From G958295645 sp965242735 (lineage in GTDB: Bacteria; Gemmatimonadota; Gemmatimonadetes; Longimicrobiales; Gaopeijiaceae): a DNA stretch of 64,000 bases. Every line of letters starts with the position of its first letter. The stretch's first letter is position 1. The notes beneath the pieces are model-generated. The model worked only from the letters and a program-made list of their open reading frames with translations, was not told the DNA's origin and did no database searches. The stretch is from assembly GCA_965242735.1 (NCBI GenBank), contig OZ251497.1, positions 2,108,001 through 2,172,000 on the forward strand. The letters run 5' to 3'. Shown here in pieces: positions 41,765 to 50,488 of the stretch. A program made the translations under genes and the position numbers.

Positions 41765-41870
41765 GCGACCGCCGGCGCGACGGTCCCGCGACCAAGAAAA
41801 GCGGAAAGGCGGCCCGCGCGCCAGCCCGCCGGGCCGCCCGCCCGCCACGTGGCGGCGACGACATCCCTGC

Positions 41871-43244
41871 TCACGCGCCGGCCCCCGGCGCCGGACCGCC
41901 GTCGCGTCCTTCGCCCGAAGCCTCGTGGCGCTGCCATCGGTCCTCCAGCCTCTTGAAGGCCGCCGTGATCTCCGAGCGCATGCGAGCAAAGCGGCGGCGC
42001 ACGTCGGGCCTGCCTTGCAGCCGCAAGAACAAGGTGGCGTCTTCCCGCACTTCCTCGGCCAGCTCGACCCATTGCAACGCCAGGAAGCCGCAGACCGGCG
42101 CGAGCGCCGCCGCCGCGACGCTCGCCGCCCAGCCGCCCCATGCGTAGGCGGCCGCCGTCCAGCCCGCCCAGGCCGCCAGCACGCCGAGGAACAGAGCGAC
42201 CAGCTTGACCGTGGCCCGAACTTCGTGGTCCGGGCGGGCGACCCGCAGCGCCAGCGGCGGCAAGCCGGCCACCGGCCCCCACAGCGCCGCGCCGGCCAGC
42301 GCGACGGGCAGCCCGGCCAGCAGCAGCGACCCGCGCACCACGATGTAGCGGGCCACCGGCTTCACGCCGTACTTGGCCGGCACATCGCCCCCGCCCGCCT
42401 TGACGTACGCATGAAGCGAGGCGTAGCGGGCGACCTTGGCGACCAACGCCTGGTGCTCCTCGGGAGCATGGCGGCGAACCCACTCCAGCCCGGCCGCGAA
42501 CCGCTGAAGGCGCGGAAAGCGGGTTCCCAGCCGTTCCCGCGTCCGCCAGGGCACCCATCGCGACTCGCGCACAAACATTTGTTCCGCCATCTCGACCAGA
42601 ATGCGGTCGCCGGGATGCACGAAGTTGAGCGTCTGCTCGCGAATTCCCGCCTCGATCCGCCGCGTCAGGAGTCGCACCGCCATCACCGGATCGTGCCGGT
42701 ACGCCTGCCTCAGGTCGCCGCAGCCCAGGGCGGCGCCGAACCTCACCGCCACGCTCGTGCGGGCGCGCTCCTTGCGGGAATAGGTGATGCCCACGGGCAC
42801 GATCGACAGCCCGAGCCGCCACTCCGCCGCCTCTTCGGCCTGAAACGCGATGCGGGCCGCGCCGGTGCGCAACGCCGCCACTCCGGGTTCGGAATGGCTC
42901 CGGCCTTCGGGGAAGATCTGGATGGCGCCGCCCGACAGGAGCACGCCCACGGCTTCGCGAAACGTGTTCTCGTTGAGATGCATGGCGTCCGGGTCGTCCT
43001 GCCGGCGGTGGACGGGAATGCCGCCCAAGGCGCGAAGCAACGGACCCAGCAGCAGCTTGTCGAAGAGGGGCGCCCGCCCCAGCGGCCGGGTCATGCGCTC
43101 GCTGCAGCGAAACACCAGCAACGGGTCGAGCAGGCTGTTCGGGTGGTTGGCCGTGATCATGACCGGACCCGCCGGCACGGGAGGCCCGTCGCGGTCGATT
43201 CGGTAGTACACGGCCGCGGCGCCGCCCACGATGCGGCTGATCAT
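41871..43244 (-). CDS. membrane acyltransferase, PlsC/LPLAT family, with C-terminal membrane domain
   Basis: 457 residues. The N-terminal half is a PlsC-type domain: ITANHPNSLLDPLLVF (HX4D), LGGIPVHRRQDDP, IQIFPEGRSHSEPG and IVPVGITYSRKERAR. The C-terminal half has about four membrane helices (LLAGLPVALAGAALWGPVAG, LVALFLGVLAAWAGWTAAAY), an architecture of 1-acylglycerol-3-phosphate acyltransferase-like proteins. Divergent from deoC over 114 bp. The acceptor lipid is not determinable. Confidence 0.9.
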   Translation of the reverse strand: MISRIVGGAAAVYYRIDRDGPPVPAGPVMITANHPNSLLDPLLVFRCSERMTRPLGRAPLFDKLLLGPLLRALGGIPVHRRQDDPDAMHLNENTFREAVGVLLSGGAIQIFPEGRSHSEPGVAALRTGAARIAFQAEEAAEWRLGLSIVPVGITYSRKERARTSVAVRFGAALGCGDLRQAYRHDPVMAVRLLTRRIEAGIREQTLNFVHPGDRILVEMAEQMFVRESRWVPWRTRERLGTRFPRLQRFAAGLEWVRRHAPEEHQALVAKVARYASLHAYVKAGGGDVPAKYGVKPVARYIVVRGSLLLAGLPVALAGAALWGPVAGLPPLALRVARPDHEVRATVKLVALFLGVLAAWAGWTAAAYAWGGWAASVAAAALAPVCGFLALQWVELAEEVREDATLFLRLQGRPDVRRRFARMRSEITAAFKRLEDRWQRHEASGEGRDGGPAPGAGA

Positions 43245-43358
43245 CCGCGGAATCCCGTCGCGCGTTGCGGGCAGCTGGCTGGCTCCTGTGAAGCGAGAGA
43301 CAACAAGTTATCTTGGCCGACCCGCAAGCAATTTCGCCACATTGGAAGGAGGGACGCC

Positions 43359-44522
43359 ATGCGCGCGGCCCCCGTTGCCCCGAACACCCGCCTGCGTAGC
43401 GAGCCTGCGGAGACGGCAGGACCTCCGAACGCGACCGGCGACGAGCCCGGACGGGACGAGGGCGCGCCCAAGGCCGCCCCTTCAAGCGCCGCGCGGCCCG
43501 CGATGGGATCCAGCGGCCGCCCGTCCACGGATCCGACGCGCCGCGAGCCGTCGGCCGCCGGGCGGCCCGCCGAAGAGCGCAACCCCGGCATGACGCTGGA
43601 CCTCGACTGGGTGCGCAGCGTGCGGGTGAACCGCAGCGCCGCGGAACGCCGGGCCGCGTCGCTGGTGCGCCGCCGGTCCGTCAAGGCGGCTTGGCAGGCC
43701 GGATGGCTGCTCCGCGCGGTGGCGCTGACCGACCTGACCACTCTGGCCGGCGACGACACGCCCGGCCGCGTGCGGCGGCTGTGCGGCAAGGCGCGCCGCC
43801 CCGTTCGCGCCGACGTGCTGGAGGCGCTCGGCGTCTCGGCCGCCGAAGAGGTCGCCGCGGCGGCGGCCTGCGTGCATCCCGCGATGACCGCCACGGCCCG
43901 CGACGCGCTGGAGGGCAGCTCGGTCAAGGTCGCGGCCGTGGCCGCCGGCTTCCCCTCCGGGCTGTCGCCCTTCGGCATGCGCGTCGAAGAGGTGCGCGCC
44001 GTGGTGGCCGACGGCGCCCAGGAGGTCGACATCGTCATCGCTCGAAGCGCCGTGCTGGCGGGAGACTGGGAGCGTCTGTGGCAGGAGGTCGCGGCGTTCC
44101 GGGAGGCCTGCGGCGACGCCCACCTGAAAGTCATCCTGGCGACCGGCGAACTCGGGACGCTGGCCAAGGTCGCGCAGGCCGCCCTCGTCGCGATGATGGC
44201 CGGCGCCGACTTCGTGAAGACGTCCACCGGCAAGGAGGCCGTCAACGCCACGTTGCCGGTGGGGCTGGTCATGGCCCGGTCCGTGCGCGAGTACTTTCGG
44301 AGGACCGGCTGTCGCGTGGGGCTCAAGGCGGCGGGCGGCCTCCGCACCGCCCGCGACGCGCTGGCCTGGCTGGTCCTCGTCAAGGAAGAGCTGGGCGACG
44401 CCTGGATGGTTCCCGCCCTGTTCCGAGTCGGCGCCAGCACGTTGCTGGCCGACGTCGAGCGCCAGCTGGAGCACCACGCCACGGGACGCTACTCCGCCTT
44501 CCACCGTCACGCCCTCGGCTAG
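43359..44522 (+). CDS. deoC: deoxyribose-phosphate aldolase with long N-terminal extension
   Basis: 387 residues. The class I aldolase core (from about residue 110) has VRRRSVKAAWQAG, LTDLTTLAGDDTPGRV, VAAGFPSG, KVILATGELG and ADFVKTSTGKEAVNATL (Schiff-base Lys), then KAAGGLRT. It splits 2-deoxyribose-5-phosphate into glyceraldehyde-3-phosphate and acetaldehyde. About 90 residues of Pro/Ala/Arg-rich sequence precede it, typical of the longer eukaryote-like DeoC group. AAGGAGG at 43345-43351 fixes ATG 43359. A TATCTT box is at 43309. Pairs with the aldehyde dehydrogenase gene 16 nt downstream. Confidence 0.95.
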   Translation: MRAAPVAPNTRLRSEPAETAGPPNATGDEPGRDEGAPKAAPSSAARPAMGSSGRPSTDPTRREPSAAGRPAEERNPGMTLDLDWVRSVRVNRSAAERRAASLVRRRSVKAAWQAGWLLRAVALTDLTTLAGDDTPGRVRRLCGKARRPVRADVLEALGVSAAEEVAAAAACVHPAMTATARDALEGSSVKVAAVAAGFPSGLSPFGMRVEEVRAVVADGAQEVDIVIARSAVLAGDWERLWQEVAAFREACGDAHLKVILATGELGTLAKVAQAALVAMMAGADFVKTSTGKEAVNATLPVGLVMARSVREYFRRTGCRVGLKAAGGLRTARDALAWLVLVKEELGDAWMVPALFRVGASTLLADVERQLEHHATGRYSAFHRHALG

Positions 44523-44538
44523 GCCAGGAGCCAACGCG

Positions 44539-47157
44539 ATGCCTTCTCCCAAGACCCCGGCCAGGAACGCCGCGGCGTCCTCGCCCAAGACCTCGGCTGG
44601 GAACGCCGCGGCGCCTTCGCCCAAGACTTCGCCCGTCCCGGAGGCGCCGTCCTCCGCTCGCCACGCCCGCAAGGACATCTCCTACGGACCCGCGCCCGAG
44701 AGCAGCGCGTTCGCGACGGACTGGCTGGACGACCACGAGCGCGTCTTCGGCCACTTCGTGAACGGCGAATGGAAGCCGGGCGACGGCGCCCTGATCGAGA
44801 CCCGATGCCCGGCCGACGGCGCGGCCCTGGCGCAGTTCCGCAACGGCACGGCGGCGGACGTCGAAGACGCGGTGAGCGCAGCCTCCCGAGCCTTGCCCGC
44901 CTGGCGAGGCGCCGAGCCGGCCGCACGCGCGCGCCACCTGTACCGGCTGGCCCGCCAGCTCCAGAAGCGGCAACGCCACTTCGCGGTGCTCGAGGCGCTC
45001 GACAACGGGAAGCCGATCCGCGAATCGCGCGACATCGACGTGCCGCTGGCCGCCCGGCACTTCTACCATCACGCGGGCTGGGCCCAGCTGCTCGAAGACG
45101 CGTTCCCCGGCTACCACGGCGCCGGCGTGGCGGGCCAGATCATTCCCTGGAACTTTCCGCTCCTCATGCTGGCCTGGAAGGTCGCGCCGGCGCTGGCGGC
45201 CGGCTGCACCGTGGTCCTCAAGCCGGCAGAGCACACGCCGCTGACGGCCCTGCTCTTCGCGGAGCTGACGGCGGAGGCGGGGTTGCCGCCCGGGGTCTTC
45301 AACGTCGTCACGGGGGACGGAGCGACCGGCGCCGCGCTGGTCCGGCATTCCGGCGTGGACAAGATCGCGTTCACCGGATCGACCGAGGTGGGCCGCGAAA
45401 TTCGCATGGCCACCGCCGGCACCGGCAAGAAGCTCTCGCTGGAGCTGGGCGGCAAGTCGCCGTTCGTCGTCTTCGAGAGCGCCGACCTGGACGCGGCCAC
45501 CGAAGGCGTCGTGGACTCCGTCTGGTTCAACCAAGGCGAAGTCTGCTGCGCCGGCACGCGGCTTCTCGTGCAAGAGAGCGTCGAGGAAGCGTTCCTGGAG
45601 CGCGTCGTCGCCAGGATGGAGACGATTCGGGTCGGACATCCGCTGGACAAGTCCGTCGACATGGGCGCGATCGTGGACGGCTCGCAAGTCGAACGCATCG
45701 AGCGCTACCTGGAGATCGGGCGCCGAGACGGCGCGCAGATACGCCAGCCCGCGACGACCCTGCCCCAGGGCGGATTCTTCGTGCCCCCGACGCTGTGCAC
45801 CGGCGCCCCTTCTTCCAGCCGCATCGTCACCGACGAGATCTTCGGTCCGGTGGTGACCAGCCTGTCCTTCCGCACCCCCGCGGAGGCCGTGGAGCTGGCC
45901 AACGACACCCGCTACGGCCTGGCGGCCAGCGTGTGGACGGAAGACGTCAACGTCGCGCTCGACATCGCGCCGGCGATCAAGGCCGGCACCGTCTGGATCA
46001 ACTGCACCAACATGTTCGACGCGGCGTCGGGGTTCGGCGGCTACCGCGAGTCGGGCTTCGGACGCGAGGGCGGGCGCGAAGGGATGTGGGAGTACTTGGC
46101 GCCGGTCTCGGACTCGGGGCGGGCGGGGCGCGGCGACGACGCGAGGGGCAGCGCAGGAGGCGACGCGGAAGCCGATGGCGATGCGAGCCGGACCTCCGCG
46201 GACGGCGGTTCTTCGAGAGCCGGGGCGAGTTCCGGCGACCCCCGAGCAGGCGTGCCCGCGGGGCTCAAAGCCGCCGCGACGAGGGCGGCCTCGGCCGCGG
46301 ACGCGCGCGAAGGGATCGACCGCACGAGAAAGCTCTACGTCGGCGGCAAGCAGGCGCGTCCGGACGGCGGATACTCGCTGGTCGCGCTGGACAGCTCCGG
46401 GGCGCCGTGGGCCGAGGTGCCGCGCGGCAACCGCAAGGACGTGCGCAACGCGGTGGAGGCCGCCCGGAAGGCCCGCGACGCATGGCGCGCCGCCAGCGGC
46501 CACGCACGGGCGCAGATCCTCTACTTCCTCGGCGAAAACTTGGCGGCCCGGGCTGACGAGTTCGCCGCGTGCCTGCAACGGGCGACGGGCATGGCCGCCC
46601 AGAGCGCCGCCGCCGAAGTCGAGGCCGCGGTGCAGGCGGCGTTCACCTTCGCCGCGTGGGCCGACAAGCACGACGGCCGAGTCCACGCCACCCCCATGCG
46701 CAACGTGACGCTGGCGATGCACGAGCCCGTCGGCACGGTAGGCGTGCGTTGCGCCGACCGGACCCCGTTGGCCGGGTTCGTGGCCCCCCTGTGCGCCGCG
46801 ATGTCGCAGGGCAGCGTGGTCGTGGCCGTCGCGTCCGCCCGCTTTCCCGTCCCCGCGCTCGACTTGGTGCAGGTGCTCGAGACCTCCGACGTGCCCCCCG
46901 GCGTCGCCAACGTCCTGTCGGGCTTGCACGACGAAGTCTTCCCCACCCTCGCGGGACACGACGACGTCGACCAGCTCTGGGACTTGGTGGGCGACGACCT
47001 GTCCGCCGAAGCGGAACGCCTGTCCGCAGGCAACCTCAAGCGCGTCTGGGCGGACCGGGCGGGCTTGGACTGGACGGCCCTCTCGGCCGGCGACTGCGAG
47101 TTCCTGCTCCGGCAGGCCACCCGCGTCAAGAACATCTGGGTCCCCTACGGCGCATGA
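44539..47157 (+). CDS. ALDH16-like two-module aldehyde dehydrogenase
   Basis: 872 residues. Module 1 (about 60-535) is a full aldehyde dehydrogenase: PWNFPLLMLAWKVAPALAAG, FTGSTEVGREI, LELGGKSPFVVF (general-base Glu) and NQGEVCCAGTRLLVQ (catalytic Cys). After a Ser/Gly/Ala linker comes module 2 (about 590-872), ALDH-like at RKLYVGGKQARPDGGYSLVA and VHATPMRNVTLAMHEPVGTV but without Cys or Glu and cut short, as in ALDH16A1-type enzymes with a pseudo-domain. Cotranscribed with deoC, so oxidation of an aldehyde from deoxyribose breakdown is plausible. The first 40 residues contain three SPKT-(P/S) repeats. Confidence 0.92.
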   Translation: MPSPKTPARNAAASSPKTSAGNAAAPSPKTSPVPEAPSSARHARKDISYGPAPESSAFATDWLDDHERVFGHFVNGEWKPGDGALIETRCPADGAALAQFRNGTAADVEDAVSAASRALPAWRGAEPAARARHLYRLARQLQKRQRHFAVLEALDNGKPIRESRDIDVPLAARHFYHHAGWAQLLEDAFPGYHGAGVAGQIIPWNFPLLMLAWKVAPALAAGCTVVLKPAEHTPLTALLFAELTAEAGLPPGVFNVVTGDGATGAALVRHSGVDKIAFTGSTEVGREIRMATAGTGKKLSLELGGKSPFVVFESADLDAATEGVVDSVWFNQGEVCCAGTRLLVQESVEEAFLERVVARMETIRVGHPLDKSVDMGAIVDGSQVERIERYLEIGRRDGAQIRQPATTLPQGGFFVPPTLCTGAPSSSRIVTDEIFGPVVTSLSFRTPAEAVELANDTRYGLAASVWTEDVNVALDIAPAIKAGTVWINCTNMFDAASGFGGYRESGFGREGGREGMWEYLAPVSDSGRAGRGDDARGSAGGDAEADGDASRTSADGGSSRAGASSGDPRAGVPAGLKAAATRAASAADAREGIDRTRKLYVGGKQARPDGGYSLVALDSSGAPWAEVPRGNRKDVRNAVEAARKARDAWRAASGHARAQILYFLGENLAARADEFAACLQRATGMAAQSAAAEVEAAVQAAFTFAAWADKHDGRVHATPMRNVTLAMHEPVGTVGVRCADRTPLAGFVAPLCAAMSQGSVVVAVASARFPVPALDLVQVLETSDVPPGVANVLSGLHDEVFPTLAGHDDVDQLWDLVGDDLSAEAERLSAGNLKRVWADRAGLDWTALSAGDCEFLLRQATRVKNIWVPYGA

Positions 47158-47203
47158 CGCCCTTGCGTGGCGACGCCGGAGCCCGGCGCGGAGCGGGCCC
47201 CAG

Positions 47204-49027
47204 ATGCTGACCAAGCTGACGATCCGCAACTTCAAGCGCTTCGGGGCCGCGGAGATCGAGCTGGGCAACCCCGTGGTGTTCGTCGGCCCCAACAATTCGG
47301 GAAAGACGACAGCGTTGCAGGCACTGGCGCTGTGGTCGACCGGCCTCCGCCTGTGGAACGCGAAGCGGTCGGGAAAGACGGCCCCGGCGAAGCGTCCCGG
47401 CGTGACCGTCAACCGCCGGGACTTGGTGGCCGTCCCCGTGCCAAGCGCCAAGGCGCTGTGGAACGCACTGCATGTGCGTGAAGTCCGCAAGGCCGGCGGC
47501 CGCCAGAACACCTCGAACGTGCGCGTCGACATCGTGGTCGAAGGCGTGACTCGCGGCAGGTCCTGGACATGCGGATTCGAGTTCGACTACGCCAACGAAG
47601 AATCCTTCTATTGCCGGCCGCTTCGAGTCCAGGCTCCGGCGGAGGCGGGCAGCGCCGCGGACGGGACCGCGACGGCCGATGCCGGCGCCGACGATCGCGC
47701 CCCAGGCGGCCAGGCGCAGGGACGAATGGAGGTACCGGAGGAAGCCGGCGCCGTGAGCATCGCTTACCTGCCGCCGATGTCCGGGCTCGCCGCCACGGAG
47801 TCCCGGCTCGACTCGGGCGCCGTAGCCGTGAGGATCGGGGAGGGGCGCACGGCCGAGGTGCTCCGCAATCTCTGCTACCGCGTGCATGTGGAAGCCGGCG
47901 GCGAAGCGACCAAATGGGACGCCCTCGCGGCCGCCGTGGAGCGCCTGTTCGGCGCCCGGATCGACGCGCCGTCCTACGTCCCGGAGCGAGGCGAAGTCAC
48001 GATGACCTACGTCGAAGACGGCGTGCGACTCGACCTGTCCGCGGCGGGACGGGGACTCCAGCAGACGCTGCTGCTGCTGGCCTACATGTACGCCAACCCG
48101 GGCGCCGTGCTGCTGCTCGACGAGCCCGACGCGCACCTGGAGATCCTCCGGCAACGCGAGACCTACAACCTGCTCGCCCAGGAGGCGGCCAAGACGGGAA
48201 GCCAGATCGTCGCCGCGACCCATTCCGAGGTCATCCTGAACGAGGCCGCCGGGCGCGGCTCGGTGATCGCGTTCGTGGGACGGCGCCCCCACCCCATCGG
48301 GGGCCGCGGAAGCCAAGTCGCAACGGCGCTCAAGGACATCGGCTGGGAGGACTACTACCAAGCGGAGCAGCGGGGTTGGGTCTTGTACTTGGAAGGCTCA
48401 ACCGACCTCGCGATCCTCCAGGCGTTCGCGCGACGGTTGGCCCACGACCGCGCCGAACGCGCCCTGGCCGCGCCTTTCGTCCGCTACGTCGGCAATCATC
48501 CGGCGGCGGCGGCCAAGCACTTCCAGGGTCTCAAGGAGGCCGTGCCCAATCTGCGAGGGGCGGCCCTGTTCGACAGACTCGCCAATCTACCCAAGATCCC
48601 GCCGGTGGCGAGTCTGTCGTGGAGCCGCCGGGAAATCGAAAACTATCTGTGCTCCCGCGCCACGCTCGAGGCGTTCGCCAAGTCCGAAGCCCCGGACGAC
48701 GGTCCCTTGCTGGCGCCCGCGGAACGCCAGAGGCGCGCCCGAGCCATGACGGCGGCCATTGCCGAGATGGAACGCGCGCTGGCGACGCTGGACAAGGGCT
48801 CGCCCTGGGACGCCGACGCCAAAGTCAGCGACGACTTCCTCGTCCCGCTCTTCCGCGCCTACTACAAGAAGCTGGAGCTGCGCAACCTCATGGCGAAGCG
48901 GAACTTCCACTTGCTGGCCGAGCACGTGCCCAAGGCGGAGATCGATCAGGAGGTCGTCGAGAAGCTGGAGGCCATCGCCGAGACGGCCGCACAGGCCGAC
49001 GAAGCGCTGGCGGAACCGACGTCCTGA
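47204..49027 (+). CDS. OLD-like AAA ATPase with C-terminal TOPRIM domain
   Basis: 607 residues. The N-terminal ABC/SMC-type ATPase has LTIRNFKRFGAAEIEL, VGPNNSGKTTALQAL (Walker A), LSAAGRGLQQTLLLL (signature), GAVLLLDEPDAHLEI (Walker B) and VAATHSEVIL (switch His). The C-terminal half begins WVLYLEGSTDLAILQAFARR (TOPRIM Glu) with AALFDRL further on, where the D-x-D of typical OLD nucleases appears reduced to one Asp. OLD-family proteins act in phage defence (alone, or as GajA with GajB, or in retron systems). No helicase or reverse transcriptase partner is adjacent. Starts 46 nt after the dehydrogenase. Confidence 0.85.
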   Translation: MLTKLTIRNFKRFGAAEIELGNPVVFVGPNNSGKTTALQALALWSTGLRLWNAKRSGKTAPAKRPGVTVNRRDLVAVPVPSAKALWNALHVREVRKAGGRQNTSNVRVDIVVEGVTRGRSWTCGFEFDYANEESFYCRPLRVQAPAEAGSAADGTATADAGADDRAPGGQAQGRMEVPEEAGAVSIAYLPPMSGLAATESRLDSGAVAVRIGEGRTAEVLRNLCYRVHVEAGGEATKWDALAAAVERLFGARIDAPSYVPERGEVTMTYVEDGVRLDLSAAGRGLQQTLLLLAYMYANPGAVLLLDEPDAHLEILRQRETYNLLAQEAAKTGSQIVAATHSEVILNEAAGRGSVIAFVGRRPHPIGGRGSQVATALKDIGWEDYYQAEQRGWVLYLEGSTDLAILQAFARRLAHDRAERALAAPFVRYVGNHPAAAAKHFQGLKEAVPNLRGAALFDRLANLPKIPPVASLSWSRREIENYLCSRATLEAFAKSEAPDDGPLLAPAERQRRARAMTAAIAEMERALATLDKGSPWDADAKVSDDFLVPLFRAYYKKLELRNLMAKRNFHLLAEHVPKAEIDQEVVEKLEAIAETAAQADEALAEPTS

Positions 49028-49615
49028 TCAAGCGGCCTGCTGCAGGACGAGCTTGAGGTCGTCGATTCGCTCGGAGGTCACTGCGCGAAGATCCTGAATG
49101 CGCTCCGACGTGGACGCCTTCAGATCATCGATTCTCGTGCCCATGTCGTCGATCCGGCCGCCCAGCATCCGCACCACGCGCTCCTCCGACTCGCGGATGC
49201 TCGCCTGGATCCCGTCCTGCGCCCGCGCCAGCTCCGCGCGCAACTCCGACCGTAGCTCGCCAATCTCGCCGCGCAACGCCCCCACCTCGCCGCGCAACTC
49301 CGTCCGCAACTCGCCAATCTCGCCACGCAACGCCCCCACCTCGCCGCGCAACTCCGTCCGCAACTCGCCAATCTCGCCGCGCAACGCCCCCACCTCGCCA
49401 TGCAACTCCGTCCGCAGCTCCCCGATCTCGCCGTGCAGCTCCGCCCGCAACGCCCCGATCTCGCCACACAGCTCCGCCCGCAACGCTCCCATCTCGCCGC
49501 GCAAGCGGTCGAGCCGGCCATCGATGTCCTTGAGGCGGTTGCCCAGATACGTCGCCATCATCGCAAACCCGGTGGCCAAGGCCACCAACTGCACCAACGG
49601 TTCAATCCAGCCCAT
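49028..49615 (-). CDS. membrane-anchored coiled-coil protein with repeat array
   Basis: 195 residues. One N-terminal membrane helix (PLVQLVALATGFAMMATYL) is followed by an uninterrupted coiled coil. Residues of about 38-130 consist of an 18-residue repeat GE(V/I)GALRGEIGELRTELR, almost identical between copies, then a more normal helical end with SERIQDLRAVTSERIDDLK. Convergent with, and touching, the OLD-like gene (1 nt between). No family recognised; could be a structural or sensor element. ATG 49615. Confidence 0.75.
   Translation of the reverse strand: MGWIEPLVQLVALATGFAMMATYLGNRLKDIDGRLDRLRGEMGALRAELCGEIGALRAELHGEIGELRTELHGEVGALRGEIGELRTELRGEVGALRGEIGELRTELRGEVGALRGEIGELRSELRAELARAQDGIQASIRESEERVVRMLGGRIDDMGTRIDDLKASTSERIQDLRAVTSERIDDLKLVLQQAA
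49245..49470. repeat. coding minisatellite (54-bp unit)
   Basis: Tandem copies of a 54-bp unit containing CGCAACTCGCCAATCTCGCC and CAACGCCCCCACCTCGCC encode the 18-residue coiled-coil repeat. Two copies are nearly identical and the outer ones diverge, pointing to recent expansion. Confidence 0.85.
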
Positions 49616-49750
49616 GTTCTTCCTCCCCGCGTAGTCGCCTCCGTCCGCCGGGCAAGTCGCCCACGCGGATCCGGCCACGAAGGTACGAGACCCGGGCCGA
49701 AGCGGAAGCCACCTGGGACACTTGAATGCTCAGATGGGCGCGGGCGCGCG

Positions 49751-50488
49751 TCAAGGGCGGGCGACGCTCGCGGAATTGAACTTCCGCCGGTACCGACGCG
49801 TCCAGACGACGATGGCCGGCACTCCGACGACGGTCGGCAGAATCCACGGCACCACCGCCGCCGGTCCGTCGAGGCCGTAGTCCCAGAACCGTTGCACGCC
49901 GAAGACGAGGAAGGCCGTGTGGAACGCGATGCCTCCGCCGAGCATCGCCGCGAGGTGGCTGTAGAACCAGCCCATCCGCTCCGCGCCCGGACGGCGCATC
50001 ATGCGCAGCATCGGCCAACCGGCGACGACGCCGATCGGGCTCATGGCCAGCAAGACCGGCGACACGCTCGACCAAGCCGCGAGCGCCGTCGCGACCGCAA
50101 CCCCGCTGCTCCCGAGCGCGGCCCACGCGAGCGCGGCATGAAACGGGCTCCGCAACGTCTCCGGCGCTCGCCGGGTCGCCACCACCCGCATCGCCTGCCG
50201 CACGTTGGCGAACGTCGCCACGCCCAGGTACCCCAGCAGGCACGCAAAGCCGTAGAGTTCCGGATTCTCGGCGACGCCGATCCCTGAGAGCTGGTAATCG
50301 AGGACTCGGCCCGCCGCCACGGTCACGGCCGACACCGTGACCACGTACGCGCAGTACGCGTAGACCCGGCCCGCCCGCTTGTGCACGCGGCCGCCCTTGC
50401 GCGCGAACACGGGAACCCAGAACGCGGCAAGCCCGACGAAGCCCGCGGCGACATGGCCGACAAGGACGGCGTCGAGCATCAGATTCAC
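49751..50488 (-). CDS. DUF2306-like integral membrane protein downstream of mcrC
   Basis: 245 residues, about seven helices. GHVAAGFVGLAAFWVPVFAR and GGRVHKRAGRVYAYCAYVVT resemble the DUF2306 opening (H..AG, then H+RxGRxY). Start GTG 50488 overlaps the mcrC stop (GTGA) and has GGAGG upstream. Not known as part of McrBC; it may be a passenger or a membrane component of the module. Confidence 0.68.
   Translation of the reverse strand: MNLMLDAVLVGHVAAGFVGLAAFWVPVFARKGGRVHKRAGRVYAYCAYVVTVSAVTVAAGRVLDYQLSGIGVAENPELYGFACLLGYLGVATFANVRQAMRVVATRRAPETLRSPFHAALAWAALGSSGVAVATALAAWSSVSPVLLAMSPIGVVAGWPMLRMMRRPGAERMGWFYSHLAAMLGGGIAFHTAFLVFGVQRFWDYGLDGPAAVVPWILPTVVGVPAIVVWTRRYRRKFNSASVARP

Noticed and set aside
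47204..49027. Gabija system (GajA)
   Set aside because: The ATPase-TOPRIM layout fits, but there is no UvrD-like GajB next to it.
49245..49470. CRISPR-like array
   Set aside because: Regular repeats but no unique spacers; the units are contiguous and in frame in a coiled-coil gene.
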